48,150 bases of DNA from Planctomycetia bacterium (lineage in GTDB: Bacteria; Planctomycetota; UBA1135; GCA-002686595): assembly GCA_005778045.1 (NCBI GenBank), contig SXKQ01000177.1:1-48150 (forward strand). The letters run 5' to 3'. The notes beneath the pieces are model-generated. The model made no database searches. It was not told where the DNA came from and was given only the letters and a program-made list of their open reading frames with translations. Below, piece after piece: positions 34,882 through 43,692 of the stretch (positions are counted from its first letter, which is position 1; every line of letters begins with the position of its first letter). The position numbers and the translations under genes are program-made.

Positions 34882-35201
34882 CGCGTTGGGAGGGAGCAAC
34901 CGTAGTGCCAAGTGCCCGAGCCCGGTCCTGAGGCCCGTGCGGGGCGCCGCGCGAGTCGCCGCCTGAAAATTCGTCCCTGCGCGGTCGAAGTGTGCGGGAA
35001 AGGTCTGCCGGACTGCCCGCCGGCGACATGTGGAAAGGCCCTGTGCACTCGGGTGTGGAACCACACGGGTCGTCGCTGCGTCGAGTAAGCTCGGGAACTA
35101 CGTCCGGGGGCACGTCGGAAGCGCCCCACGGCACCGCGCGTCCGGCCCTCCGGATGCCGACCGGAAGGTCGCGCGGCCGTTTCGACTAGAGGTTCACTTC
35201 C
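34882..35201. other. divergent intergenic region fliK / propeller-cytochrome gene
   Basis: 320 bases. It holds the fliK sigma-54 promoter (34895-34911) and an inverted repeat GTGTGG-AA-CCACAC at 35053-35066 that could bind a dimeric regulator. No promoter is clear for the rightward gene. I see no gene here. Confidence 0.5.
34895..34911 (-). promoter_or_regulatory. sigma-54 promoter of fliK-flgDE
   Basis: On the minus strand it reads TTGGCACTACGGTTGCT, with GG and GC exactly ten bases apart and near-perfect half-sites. Transcription should start near 34884, about three bases before ATG 34881. Confidence 0.82.
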
Positions 35202-38105
35202 ATGCGCATCAATGCTCGTCTCGCGCTCGCTGCCCTCCTCCTCGCTCCCGCCACGCAGGCCCAGCACGCCCAGACCTCTCCGGTCGCCGTGCACCCCGCG
35301 AGCGCCACCCAAGTGTGGGTCTGTAACCGCGACAACGACTCGGTGTCGGTGATCGACGCTCAGAACGGCATCGCCACGCACGAGATCGACGTGGGCGTGC
35401 GCCCGCGCGCGTTGGCCTTCAGCGTCGATGGCTCGCGCGTCTTCGTCGCCAACCAGCGCGGCAACATCCCGCGCATGGCCAACTCCGCCACTGGCTTCGG
35501 AGTTGCCTCGATCCGCGGCTCGGTGAGCGTGATCGACACGGCCACGAAGAACGTGGTCACGACGCTGACGCAGGTCGGCACCGAGCCCTGCGGCCTCGCA
35601 GTGGCCCCCAACGGCCGCTACTTCGCCGTGACCGCCCTGCGCTCGGGCACGGTCAAGCTGTTCCGCACGTCGAACCTCAGCCTCGCCACCGAGCACGAGT
35701 ACCTGTGGGACCTCAACCACATCCCGTTCCCCAAGACCATCGCCGACGTCGACAGCGACCGGGACGGCATAGCGGACCTGAGCGAACCGCGCGCGGTCAC
35801 GATCCGCGGCGACAGCTCGCGCCTGTACGTCACGCACAGCCGCTCGCCGTGGGTCTCGGTGCTCGACGTCACGCTCGACGCGAACGGCGACCCGACGGGC
35901 ATCGCGCTCACGGACAAGATCAGCGTCGACGACTACCCGTTCGACCCGTTCTTCAACCCCGTGCCGCAGCAGGTGGTGAAGAGCCAGGGCCAGCCGCGCT
36001 TCCTCGACGACGTCGCGCTCTCGCCGGACGGCTCGCGCGCGCTCGTGCCGCACGTGCTGCACAACATCAACCACGACGTGAACTTCACGTTCCCCGCGTG
36101 GTTCCCCGGGGAGTACGCCAACCGCGTGTATCCGGCGCTGACGGTCATCGACGCCGCCGCCGGCAGCTACGGCGCCGCGGGCGACCAGTCGCGCCGCCTG
36201 CACAACGAGCTGCAGGATCCGATCTTCCCGGCCGAGTTCGGCACCTTCGGCAAGGGAGCGAACACGAGCGTCGGTCGCGCCACGATCGGCGGCATGGGTG
36301 AGCCCGTCACGGGCGGTACGCTGCAATTCGTCGTGCGGGGCATGGCTCCCGGCCAGAGCGCCTTCGTCTACCTCGGCACCGAAGCCAACATCCCCCACGG
36401 TGCGCTCGGCACGCAGCTCGTCCAGGCGCGACGCACGTTTCCGGTGCCGCCGAGCGGCATCGTGAGCATCCCGGTCCCGCTCGTCGCCAAGCTCAAGAAC
36501 ACGGTCACTGTCGCGCAGGCGGTGTTCTTCACCGGCGGACAGGCGACGCAGTTCTCCAACGGCGTGCGCTTCCGCATCGGCCAAGCTGGCACGGGCATGA
36601 ACAAGCTCGGCCACCGCGCTGGACACCCCGGCAAGGTCGCATTCAACGCGGCCGGCGACCGCGCGCTGATGTTGAACCGCGGCTCGGAGGATCTGTTCCT
36701 CTACGACGTCAGCGGCTCGGACCTGCGCCTCGCCAACGTCTTCCCGCCGCGCGTCAACTTCGTCGAGCGCGCGGCGCTGGACATGACCACGCCGCTCGGC
36801 GACCTGCCCCACGGCATGGCGATCGTGCCCGACGCCTCGACCGCCAACGACGACGCGCTCGTATACGTGATGAACGAGCTCACGCGCACGCTGTCGGTGC
36901 TGCGCGTCGACTGGGCCGCGCGCTCGATCACGCAGGAACGCGCGCAGGTCCCGACGCTGCTCGGACCCGACCAGCACACGCCCTCGCAGGTCCTCGGCGA
37001 GGAGATCTTCGAGGATGCCTCGCGCGCCCAGACGACCGGCACCCCCGGCGAGATCGGCGGCTGGAACAACTCCTGCGCCTCGTGCCACTTCGAGGGCGGC
37101 GAGGACGGCAACGTCTGGCAGCGCAAGGAAGGCCCGCGCAGCACCATGCCGACCTACGGCGGCTCGCTCGGCACCGGCCTGCTGCTGTGGAAGGGCGTAC
37201 GCCTCAACCTCGGCGAGACCGGTCCGATGTTCGGCGGCGAGAACGGCGGCCACGGCATCTTCTCGGATGTCGAGCAGCAGGCTCTGATCGACGCCCACAA
37301 CAACACGTCGGTGCCGCTCAGCCCGCACCTCGATCCTGTCACGGGGCAGCTCTCGCCGCTCGCCGAGTTCGGCCGCGACCTGTTCTTCGGCGAGAACAAC
37401 ACGGGCCTCAACCCGAACTTCCGGCATGCGGGCTGCTTCGTGTGCCACCCGATGACCGACCCGTCGTCGGGCTCCCTGCGCGCCTTCACGGCGGACTTCC
37501 TCGACCCGCTGCTCACCGACGGCGACAACCTCGGCTCGCTCGACCCGACCTGCTTCTCGCTGCAGTCCAACCTCGTCGCGCTCAACGTGCGCAACATCAA
37601 CAGCGGCGTGAACATCGACTTCAACAACGACGGTGTACCCGACCAGGACCGCAACTCGGACGGCTACGTCGATGTCGAGACGTACACGCCGATGAACCGC
37701 GACCGCAACGAGCCGTTCCAGCGCGATGACCCCAACAGCTACCCCTGCCTGATCAACCCCAACGATCCGGCGAGCCCGCGGAAGACCTTCCAGCGCGACC
37801 AGCGCTCGTTCTCCATCCCGACCAAGCTCGGCGTCTTCTCGACCGGCCCGTACTTCCACGACCACGTGGCCTACTCGCTGCGCACGATTCTCGACCCCGA
37901 GGCTCAGGCGTTGAGTCCGGTCTACGGCAGCCCGGCCTTCTCCGGCACCGCCTTCCCGGGCATGAACAAGTTCTTCAACGAGTTCCACGACATCCGCGGC
38001 CACGAGCAGTTCCACGTCGGCGCCTCCAAGGTGCAGGTCAACCTCTCGAGCACCAACGTCGGCGCCGACATCGAGGCGCTGCTCGCCTTCATCGAGAGCC
38101 TGTGA
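35202..38105 (+). CDS. secreted YVTN beta-propeller / di-haem cytochrome c protein
   Basis: The product is 967 residues from ATG 35202. MRINARLALAALLLAPATQA is a Sec signal. Residues about 25-300 carry YVTN-type propeller repeats (WVCNRDNDSVSVIDAQNG, PRALAFSVDGSRVFVANQRG, GSVSVIDTATKNVVTTLTQ). Further blades reappear around residues 470-580. Two c-type haem sites follow: CASCH at 625-629 and CFVCH at 745-749. Asp-rich loops (DVDSDRDGIADLSE, DFNNDGVPDQDRNSDGY) look like calcium sites. The C-terminal half resembles MauG/cytochrome c peroxidase-like proteins. It is probably a periplasmic or surface redox enzyme; the partner is unknown. Confidence 0.88.
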   Translation: MRINARLALAALLLAPATQAQHAQTSPVAVHPASATQVWVCNRDNDSVSVIDAQNGIATHEIDVGVRPRALAFSVDGSRVFVANQRGNIPRMANSATGFGVASIRGSVSVIDTATKNVVTTLTQVGTEPCGLAVAPNGRYFAVTALRSGTVKLFRTSNLSLATEHEYLWDLNHIPFPKTIADVDSDRDGIADLSEPRAVTIRGDSSRLYVTHSRSPWVSVLDVTLDANGDPTGIALTDKISVDDYPFDPFFNPVPQQVVKSQGQPRFLDDVALSPDGSRALVPHVLHNINHDVNFTFPAWFPGEYANRVYPALTVIDAAAGSYGAAGDQSRRLHNELQDPIFPAEFGTFGKGANTSVGRATIGGMGEPVTGGTLQFVVRGMAPGQSAFVYLGTEANIPHGALGTQLVQARRTFPVPPSGIVSIPVPLVAKLKNTVTVAQAVFFTGGQATQFSNGVRFRIGQAGTGMNKLGHRAGHPGKVAFNAAGDRALMLNRGSEDLFLYDVSGSDLRLANVFPPRVNFVERAALDMTTPLGDLPHGMAIVPDASTANDDALVYVMNELTRTLSVLRVDWAARSITQERAQVPTLLGPDQHTPSQVLGEEIFEDASRAQTTGTPGEIGGWNNSCASCHFEGGEDGNVWQRKEGPRSTMPTYGGSLGTGLLLWKGVRLNLGETGPMFGGENGGHGIFSDVEQQALIDAHNNTSVPLSPHLDPVTGQLSPLAEFGRDLFFGENNTGLNPNFRHAGCFVCHPMTDPSSGSLRAFTADFLDPLLTDGDNLGSLDPTCFSLQSNLVALNVRNINSGVNIDFNNDGVPDQDRNSDGYVDVETYTPMNRDRNEPFQRDDPNSYPCLINPNDPASPRKTFQRDQRSFSIPTKLGVFSTGPYFHDHVAYSLRTILDPEAQALSPVYGSPAFSGTAFPGMNKFFNEFHDIRGHEQFHVGASKVQVNLSSTNVGADIEALLAFIESL

Positions 38106-38141
38106 GACGTCGTGGGCGCCTCGCGCGCCCGAGACCTTGAA

Positions 38142-38190
38142 AGCGGGGCCGCACGCCGATTTCCGATGAGAAATCGCGGGCAGCCCCGCT
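38142..38190 (+). terminator. nested stem-loop after the cytochrome gene
   Basis: AGCGGGGC (38142-38149) pairs with GCCCCGCT (38183-38190). Inside it CGATTTC (38157-38163) pairs with GAAATCG (38170-38176). It lies 37 bases after the stop at 38105. There is no T-run, so it may be a 3' stabilising structure or a Rho-assisted terminator. Confidence 0.45.
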
Positions 38191-38320
38191 GACCGTTTCA
38201 GGCCCACTGCGGCGCGCGCTGAACCGATTCGCAGGAGTCGGGGCACACTGGGGTCACGACACGTGATCCATTCCTCCAGAGCGCCATCGACGAAGCCCCC
38301 TGAGGCGCGCCGAGGGCGGC

Positions 38321-38698
38321 ATGACGATCGGCTCAGCGCTCGTGCACAAGGGCCGCGTCATCGGGCGCGGCCACAACATGCACGTGCAGCTGGGGGGTCC
38401 GTTGCTGCACGGCGAGATGAGCGCGTTCAGGAATGCCGATCGCCAGCCGACGCACACGTATCGCGAGTGCGTGCTCCACACGACCCCGTCCCCGTGCCCG
38501 ATGTGCAGCGGCACTTCGCCGCTCTTCAAGATCCTGCGCATCATCATCGCCGAGAACGTCGACTTCTTCGGCGCAGAGCGGTGGCTCGCGCGCGAAGGCG
38601 CGTGGCTGAGCATCGTCCTGCATGCCAAGTGCATCGAACTGATGGCACGCTTCGTCCACAAGCGACCGGACCCAAGGAACGAGGACCTCGGCGTCTGA
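38321..38698 (+). CDS. yeast-type cytosine/nucleoside deaminase, N-terminus lost to a frameshift
   Basis: The intact frame gives 125 residues from ATG 38321. Zinc site: LLHGEMSAFRNADRQ (HxE) and TTPSPCPMCSGTSPLF (PCxxC). IGRGHNMHVQLGG precedes it and PRNEDLG ends it, all as in FCY1-like deaminases. The normal first helix is encoded just upstream in another frame (38265-38300, PFLQSAIDEAP). It stops at TGA 38301, right after a run of five C. One more C would join it to RRAEGGMTIGS in frame. As it stands the protein lacks its first helix and may be inactive. Cytosine or a related base is the likely substrate. Confidence 0.75.
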   Translation: MTIGSALVHKGRVIGRGHNMHVQLGGPLLHGEMSAFRNADRQPTHTYRECVLHTTPSPCPMCSGTSPLFKILRIIIAENVDFFGAERWLAREGAWLSIVLHAKCIELMARFVHKRPDPRNEDLGV

Positions 38699-38764
38699 AC
38701 CGGCCCAGTCCTTTGCGGGCAAAGTCTCGCGGACGAGCCCGCGCATGAGGTTTCGAACGAGCGA

Positions 38765-39451
38765 CTAGCGTTCGCGGACCTCGGCGCGGCCGTCGGGGTG
38801 TCCGATCACCAGTACGTGGGCAAGGCCGACGAACAGGCCGCTCTCGACGACGCCGGGGATGGCGTCGATGGCGCGCTCGAGCGCCACCGGATCGACTATG
38901 CCGTCGGAGAAACGGCAGTCGAGGATCTCGTTGTGGTTGTCGGTCAGGTAGTGGCCGCCGTCCTTGGCCGTGCGCAGGCGAGGCTCGCAGCCAAGGCGAG
39001 CGAGGGCGCGCTCGACCACCGGTCGGGCGAAGGGCGCGACTTCGACTGGCAGCGCAAAGGTGGTGCCGAGGCGCGGCACGACCTTCTCCGGGCCGACCAC
39101 GATCACCGCGCGGCGCGAGATCGCCGCCACGACTTTCTCGCGCAGGAGCGCCCCGCCGCCGCCCTTCACCATGGAGAACTGCGGGTCGATCTCGTCGGCC
39201 CCGTCGATCGTCAGGTCGATCGCGGTCACCTCGTCGAGGGTGGCGAGCGGGATGCCGAGCTCGCGCGCCTTGCGCTCGGTGTCGAGCGAGGTCGGGACGC
39301 CGCGCACGCGCAGGCCTTCGGTGTGGATGCGCTCGCCTAGCGCCAGCAGGGTGAAATGGACGGTCGAGCCCGTGCCGAGACCGAGCGTCATGCCGGTCTG
39401 AACGAACTCCGCTGCCCGGCGGCCGGCGATTTCCTTCGAGGAGGGGGGCAT
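38765..39451 (-). CDS. rpiA: ribose-5-phosphate isomerase A
   Basis: The product is 228 residues from ATG 39451, the normal RpiA length. Motifs in order: GMTLGLGTGSTVHFTLLALG (phosphate-binding loop), GVPTSLDTERKARELGIPL, IDLTIDGADEIDPQFSMVKG with the catalytic Asp/Asp/Glu, GGGGALLREKVVAAISRRAV (catalytic Glu, substrate Lys), LPVEVAPFA, and DNHNEILDCRF. It interconverts ribose-5-phosphate and ribulose-5-phosphate in the pentose phosphate pathway. It is divergent from feoA with a 152-base shared upstream region. Confidence 0.96.
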   Translation of the reverse strand: MPPSSKEIAGRRAAEFVQTGMTLGLGTGSTVHFTLLALGERIHTEGLRVRGVPTSLDTERKARELGIPLATLDEVTAIDLTIDGADEIDPQFSMVKGGGGALLREKVVAAISRRAVIVVGPEKVVPRLGTTFALPVEVAPFARPVVERALARLGCEPRLRTAKDGGHYLTDNHNEILDCRFSDGIVDPVALERAIDAIPGVVESGLFVGLAHVLVIGHPDGRAEVRER

Positions 39452-39565
39452 GGGGCGTTCCAGAGGGGTCTGCGGGCCGGTCGAGGCGGTGGCCGAGGAT
39501 CGTAGGCGCGGCTGCGCACCGGGGCCACTTCCCCGCCGGGACAGGCCAGAGGTAGACTTCCTTTA

Positions 39566-39582
39566 TTGAGATTCAATCTCAA
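39566..39582. promoter_or_regulatory. 17-bp perfect palindrome, candidate Fur-type operator of feoAB
   Basis: TTGAGATTCAATCTCAA is an 8-1-8 perfect inverted repeat, 21 bases before the feoA start. Its inner 15 bases share ten of fourteen positions with the 7-1-7 Fur consensus (TGATAATNATTATCA). Location before a ferrous-iron transporter supports a metal-responsive operator. It stands out as AT-rich in GC-rich DNA. Confidence 0.65.
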
Positions 39583-39603
39583 CAAGCCGAAAGAAAAGCC
39601 GAC

Positions 39604-39837
39604 GTGACTTCGCTCGACCTGCTCTCGCCCGGCGCCCGCGCCCGCCTCGTCTCGATCGGCGGGGAGCGCGCCTTCCGCTGCCGCCTGATGGAGCTCGGCC
39701 TCCTGCCCGGAACCCCGGTGCGCCTCGTGCGCAAGGCGGACCTCGGAGGCGTGCTCGAGCTCGAAGTGCGCGGCTGCCGCCTGACCGTGCGCCACGGCGA
39801 GGCGCGCTCCCTCGCGGTCGTTCCGCTCGAAGGCTGA
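39604..39837 (+). CDS. feoA: ferrous iron transport protein A
   Basis: The product is 77 residues from GTG 39604. SH3-like FeoA fold: GGERAFRCRLMELGLLPGTP, VRLVRKADLGGVLELEVRGC, and TVRHGEARSLAVVPLE. It is a small cytosolic partner of FeoB. feoB begins 19 bases after its stop. Confidence 0.92.
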   Translation: MTSLDLLSPGARARLVSIGGERAFRCRLMELGLLPGTPVRLVRKADLGGVLELEVRGCRLTVRHGEARSLAVVPLEG

Positions 39838-39856
39838 CGGAGCGTCCCGAGGCCCC

Positions 39857-42061
39857 GTGAGCACCCTGCCCACCACTCCGGCGGGCCGTGTGGCGCGCAT
39901 CGCGCTCGCCGGCAACCCCAACACGGGCAAGACCACGCTCTTCAACCGCCTGACTGGCCTGTCGGCCAAGGTCGGCAACTACCCGGGGGTCACGGTCGAG
40001 AGCGAGAGCGGCACCCTGCGTCTCCCCGAGGCCGGCGCGGTCGAGCTCGCCGACGTGCCGGGCACCTACTCGCTCACCGCGCGCAGCGCCGAAGAGCAGC
40101 TCGCTATCGCCGCCATCTGCGGCCTGCCGCCGGTCGAGCGTCCCGACCTCGTGCTGCTCGTGGTCGACGCCACGCAGCTCACGCGCAACCTGTACCTCGC
40201 GCTGCAGGTGATGGAGACCGGCGTGCCGGTGGTCGTCGCGCTCAACATGTGGGACATGCTCCCCCGGATCGGCCTCGAGATCGATGCCGCGGCGCTCGCG
40301 CACGAGCTCGGAGTGCCGGTGGTGCCGATCTCGGCCCAGCACGGGCAGGGCATCGAGCCGCTGCGCGCGGCGCTCGCTCGCGCGCTCGCGGAGCCCGCGA
40401 GCGCACAGCCCGGCCCGCGCTGGGCGCCGGATTCCCCGCAGCTGCGTGCGGACATCGCAAGCGTCGCGAGCGCGCTGCCCGCGGCCTGGAATGTCGAGGA
40501 CCCCCGCCGTCGCGACGCTCTGGCACTGTGGGCGCTGCTGTCGCTCGACGAGAAGGACGAGCTCGCCGGCGCGCCGCAGGCACTGCGCGACGTCGTGCTC
40601 GCACGACGCGGGGCGGCGACTTCCGCGGGACGCGAGCTCGACGCCGAGATCATCCGTGGTCGCTACGAGTGGATCGACGGGCGCGCGCCACGCTTCCTGC
40701 GCCAGCGCGCGCAGGTGACGACGAGCCGCACGGACAAGGTCGATCGCGTGCTGCTGCATCCGGTGTTCGGGTTCAGCATATTCCTGCTGGCGATGGGCCT
40801 CGTGTTCCAGTCGCTCTTCAGCTGGGCGGATCCCGCGATCGGCGCCGTCGAGAGCGTTGTTGGCTGGTTCAAGGAGCTCGTCGTCGCGCGTCTCCCCGAA
40901 GGTCTCGTCGCGGACTTCGTCGGTGACGCGCTGATCGAAGGCGTCGGCAGCGTGGTCGTGTTCCTGCCGCAAATCGTGCTCCTGTTCCTGTTCATCGGTC
41001 TGATGGAGGACTCGGGCTACATGGCGCGCGTGGCGTTCCTGATGGATCGCCTGATGAAGGCCATCGGCCTGCACGGGCGCGCATTCGTGCCGATGATGTC
41101 GGGCTTCGCCTGCGCAGTGCCGGCGATCCTCGCCACGCGCACGATGGAACGCCAGCGCGACCGCATGCTCACCATGCTGGTCGTGCCGCTGATGACGTGC
41201 TCGGCGCGCCTGCCCGTTTACTCGCTCTTGATCGCCGCGCTCTTCCCGCCCGGCGAACTGTTCGGCTTCGTGCCGGTGCAGGGCCTGCTGATGGTCGGCA
41301 TGTACCTCTTCAGCACCGTGGTCGCGCTGGCCGTGGCCGCCGTGCTCGGGCGCACCCTGTTCAAGGGGCCGAGCGTGCCGCTCTTGCTCGAGATGCCGCC
41401 GTACCGCATGCCGGACTTGCGCAGCCTCGCCGCCATGGTGTGGCGCAAGAGTCGCGTGTTCCTGACCGAAGCGGGCACGGTGATCCTCGCCTGCACAGTC
41501 ATGATGTGGGGTCTCTTGTCGTTCCCGCACGACGCGGAGAGCGAGGCGCGCTTCGATGCCCGCGCGAGCGAGCTCGCGCTGTCAGGCGCGGACGAAGCGG
41601 CCCTGACAGCGCTCGACAACGAGCGTGCCGCCGCCGCTCTCGAGCACAGCCTCGGCGGCCGCCTCGGTCGCGCGATCGAACCCGCGATCGAGCCACTCGG
41701 CTTCGACTGGAAGATCGGTGTCGGCCTGCTCGGCGCCTTCGCCGCCCGCGAGGTTTTCGTCAGCACCATGGGCGTCGTGTACGGCATGGGCGGCGACGTC
41801 GACGACCAGACGACCGGCCTGCGCCAGCGCATCCAGCAGGAAGCGCGCGCGGACGGCGCGCCGGTCTACACGCCGATCGTCGGACTCGCGCTGATGGTGT
41901 TCTTCGCGCTCGCGTGCCAGTGCATGAGCACGATCGCGGTCGTGAAGCGCGAGACGCGCAGCTGGCGCTGGCCCGTGTTCCTCTTCGTCTACACGGGTGC
42001 GCTGGCGTGGCTGTGCGCCTTCGCGGTGTACCAGGGCGGTCTCGCGCTCGGCCTCGGCTGA
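39857..42061 (+). CDS. feoB: ferrous iron transporter FeoB
   Basis: The product is 734 residues from GTG 39857. The G domain has G1 GNPNTGKT at residues 19-26, the switch region VGNYPGVTVES, G3 DVPG at 66-69 and G4 NMWD. The membrane part has two Gate domains (MEDSGYMARVAFLMDRLMKA, HGRAFVPMMSGFACAVPAIL, TMERQRDRMLTMLVVPLMTC) and the Feo C-terminal region (GAFAAREVFVSTMGVVYGMG). It imports Fe2+ across the inner membrane, coupled to GTP hydrolysis. Thr replaces the usual Ser or Cys at G1 position 5. Confidence 0.96.
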   Translation: MSTLPTTPAGRVARIALAGNPNTGKTTLFNRLTGLSAKVGNYPGVTVESESGTLRLPEAGAVELADVPGTYSLTARSAEEQLAIAAICGLPPVERPDLVLLVVDATQLTRNLYLALQVMETGVPVVVALNMWDMLPRIGLEIDAAALAHELGVPVVPISAQHGQGIEPLRAALARALAEPASAQPGPRWAPDSPQLRADIASVASALPAAWNVEDPRRRDALALWALLSLDEKDELAGAPQALRDVVLARRGAATSAGRELDAEIIRGRYEWIDGRAPRFLRQRAQVTTSRTDKVDRVLLHPVFGFSIFLLAMGLVFQSLFSWADPAIGAVESVVGWFKELVVARLPEGLVADFVGDALIEGVGSVVVFLPQIVLLFLFIGLMEDSGYMARVAFLMDRLMKAIGLHGRAFVPMMSGFACAVPAILATRTMERQRDRMLTMLVVPLMTCSARLPVYSLLIAALFPPGELFGFVPVQGLLMVGMYLFSTVVALAVAAVLGRTLFKGPSVPLLLEMPPYRMPDLRSLAAMVWRKSRVFLTEAGTVILACTVMMWGLLSFPHDAESEARFDARASELALSGADEAALTALDNERAAAALEHSLGGRLGRAIEPAIEPLGFDWKIGVGLLGAFAAREVFVSTMGVVYGMGGDVDDQTTGLRQRIQQEARADGAPVYTPIVGLALMVFFALACQCMSTIAVVKRETRSWRWPVFLFVYTGALAWLCAFAVYQGGLALGLG

Positions 42062-42117
42062 GCTCCGCGCTCGCGACCGTTGCGCTGCGACGCGCGCTGG
42101 CGTCGAATCGTGGGGCC

Positions 42118-42654
42118 ATGGCACGCGCCCTCCCCCGCGACACGCTGGCTCGATCACTCTGGCTCGCGTCGATCCCGTCGCCGCTCGGCCTGCTCGAGGC
42201 CGCGGCATGCGAGGACGGTGTGTGCGAGCTCTCGTTCCCGCGTGAGCGCGCGCGCGAGGCGGAGCTCGACGCGCTGTGCAAGCTCCTCGGAGCGAACATC
42301 GCTCACGGCTCGCACCGACATCTGGAGCAGCTCGCCGACGAGCTCGAGCGCTACTTCGCCGGGAAACTAAGGCGCTTTCACGTGCTGCTGCACGCGCCCG
42401 GCACGCCCTTCGAGCGCCGCGTCTGGGATGCGCTGCTCCAGATCCCCTACGGAACAACGTGGAGCTACGGCCAGCAGGCCACTGCGATGGGACGACCGGG
42501 CGCTGCACGCGCCGTGGGCGCCGCCAACGGTCGCAACCGCATCGCGGTTCTGATCCCCTGCCACCGCGTGATCGGCGCGAGCGGCAGACTCGTCGGCTAC
42601 GCGGCGGGCGTGGACCGCAAGCGCTTCCTGCTCGAGCTCGAGCGAGCACGTTGA
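42118..42654 (+). CDS. ogt: methylated-DNA-protein cysteine methyltransferase
   Basis: The product is 178 residues from ATG 42118. The C-terminal DNA-binding/active-site domain is TPFERRVWDALLQIPYGTTW, SYGQQATAMGRPGAARAVGA and LIPCHRVIGASGRLVGYAAG. PCHR holds the acceptor Cys148. It removes O6-alkyl groups from guanine once per molecule. It starts 56 bases after feoB and its stop faces the HDOD gene. Confidence 0.95.
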   Translation: MARALPRDTLARSLWLASIPSPLGLLEAAACEDGVCELSFPRERAREAELDALCKLLGANIAHGSHRHLEQLADELERYFAGKLRRFHVLLHAPGTPFERRVWDALLQIPYGTTWSYGQQATAMGRPGAARAVGAANGRNRIAVLIPCHRVIGASGRLVGYAAGVDRKRFLLELERAR

Positions 42655-42667
42655 CCGCGCGAGCGGC

Positions 42668-43519
42668 TCAGGCGATCTCGAAGATGGCGCGCGCCTTGGC
42701 GATCTCGACGCGCAGCAGGGGCGCGAGCGTATCGAGCGAGTCCTGCGGCAGCTCGAGCCAGGTGAATGCGCTCTCCTGCACATCGTAGGGAACGGTCTCG
42801 CCGGGACGGTCACCGATGTGGAAGCGACAGGTCGTCGCCTCCGCCAGATGCCCGACGCTCGCGAACGCGGGATCGCCGTGGCTGCGGCGCGGATCGTGGT
42901 GCGTGCGAATCGCCTCGACGAGCTCGTCGGGGAAGCTCCACTTGCGCGCGAGCCGTGCGCCGACTTCCGCATGCGAGAGACCGTAGGTGGCGCGCTCGGC
43001 TTCGACGGGATCGACACCCGAAGAGATCGCGGCCGCGATCTGCTCGCGGTGCTCCGGCACGAAGCGCAGCAGCACGATCTGCCCGATGTTTTCGAGCAGG
43101 CCGAGCGTGTACGCGCGATGGCGCTCGACGCGCGCACTGCGATCGGCGATCGTCGCGGCCGCGACTGCCGTGGCGATCGAGCGCTCCCAGAGCGCCAGCG
43201 CCGCCTCGGGGTCCGCATAGCCGTAGTCGCGCAAGTAGCGACCGGCGCAAGAAGTGAGCGCGAGGCTCGACAGCGTCTGCACTCCGAGGCGATTGCCCGC
43301 TTCCTCGAGCGACGAGATCTCGCGCTGGAAGCCGTACAGCGAGCTGTTGCACAGCTTGAGGACCTTGGCGGTCGTGCCCGGATCGCTCTGGATCACCGCG
43401 ATCAGCTCGCTCGGGACCACATCGGGCCGCGCGGCAAGCTGCATCACGCGCGTCGCGACCTGCGGCAGCGGTTCGAGGCTCTTGATGTCCTCGAGAAGTT
43501 CGTTGAGCGCGGTCGACAT
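42668..43519 (-). CDS. HDOD-domain signalling protein
   Basis: The product is 283 residues from ATG 43519. Typical HDOD order: LPQVATRVMQLAARPDVVPS, VIQSDPGTTAKVLKLCNSSL, YGFQREISSLEEAGNRLGVQ, LALTSCAGRYL, then HRAYTLGLLENIGQIVLLRF, GLSHAEVGARLARKWSFPDE and IRTHHDP. HDOD domains resemble HD phosphohydrolases without the full catalytic set and are linked to chemotaxis, motility and c-di-GMP signalling. The flagellar cluster is 8 kb away, so a motility link is only a suggestion. Confidence 0.9.
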   Translation of the reverse strand: MSTALNELLEDIKSLEPLPQVATRVMQLAARPDVVPSELIAVIQSDPGTTAKVLKLCNSSLYGFQREISSLEEAGNRLGVQTLSSLALTSCAGRYLRDYGYADPEAALALWERSIATAVAAATIADRSARVERHRAYTLGLLENIGQIVLLRFVPEHREQIAAAISSGVDPVEAERATYGLSHAEVGARLARKWSFPDELVEAIRTHHDPRRSHGDPAFASVGHLAEATTCRFHIGDRPGETVPYDVQESAFTWLELPQDSLDTLAPLLRVEIAKARAIFEIA

Positions 43520-43629
43520 GGCGTTGCTTCCGTGCGCAGCACGGCTCCAAGCTCGTTTCGACGCTTGCTCACGAGGCCGTTGAGTCTTTTCTTCTGCGCC
43601 CTTGTTCGCAGGCCGGGCCTAGTCTCACG

Positions 43630-43671
43630 AAAAACCCCGCGCGCGGCCGCGTGAAGGCCACTGCGCGGGGT
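43630..43671 (-). terminator. intrinsic terminator downstream of the DsbD-like gene
   Basis: On the minus strand ACCCCGCGC and GCGCGGGGT pair and are followed by TTTTT, 22 bases past the stop at 43693. It is a classic Rho-independent structure for the leftward DsbD-like gene. It also confirms that the coding unit extends past the internal TGA. Confidence 0.8.
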
Positions 43672-43692
43672 CGGAGCGCGCGAGGGGGGCGG

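Noticed and set aside
34869..38246. 1125-codon open frame antisense to the cytochrome gene
   Set aside because: It mirrors third-position GC bias of the real rightward gene. It is His/Arg/Val/Glu-rich without domains and is a shadow.
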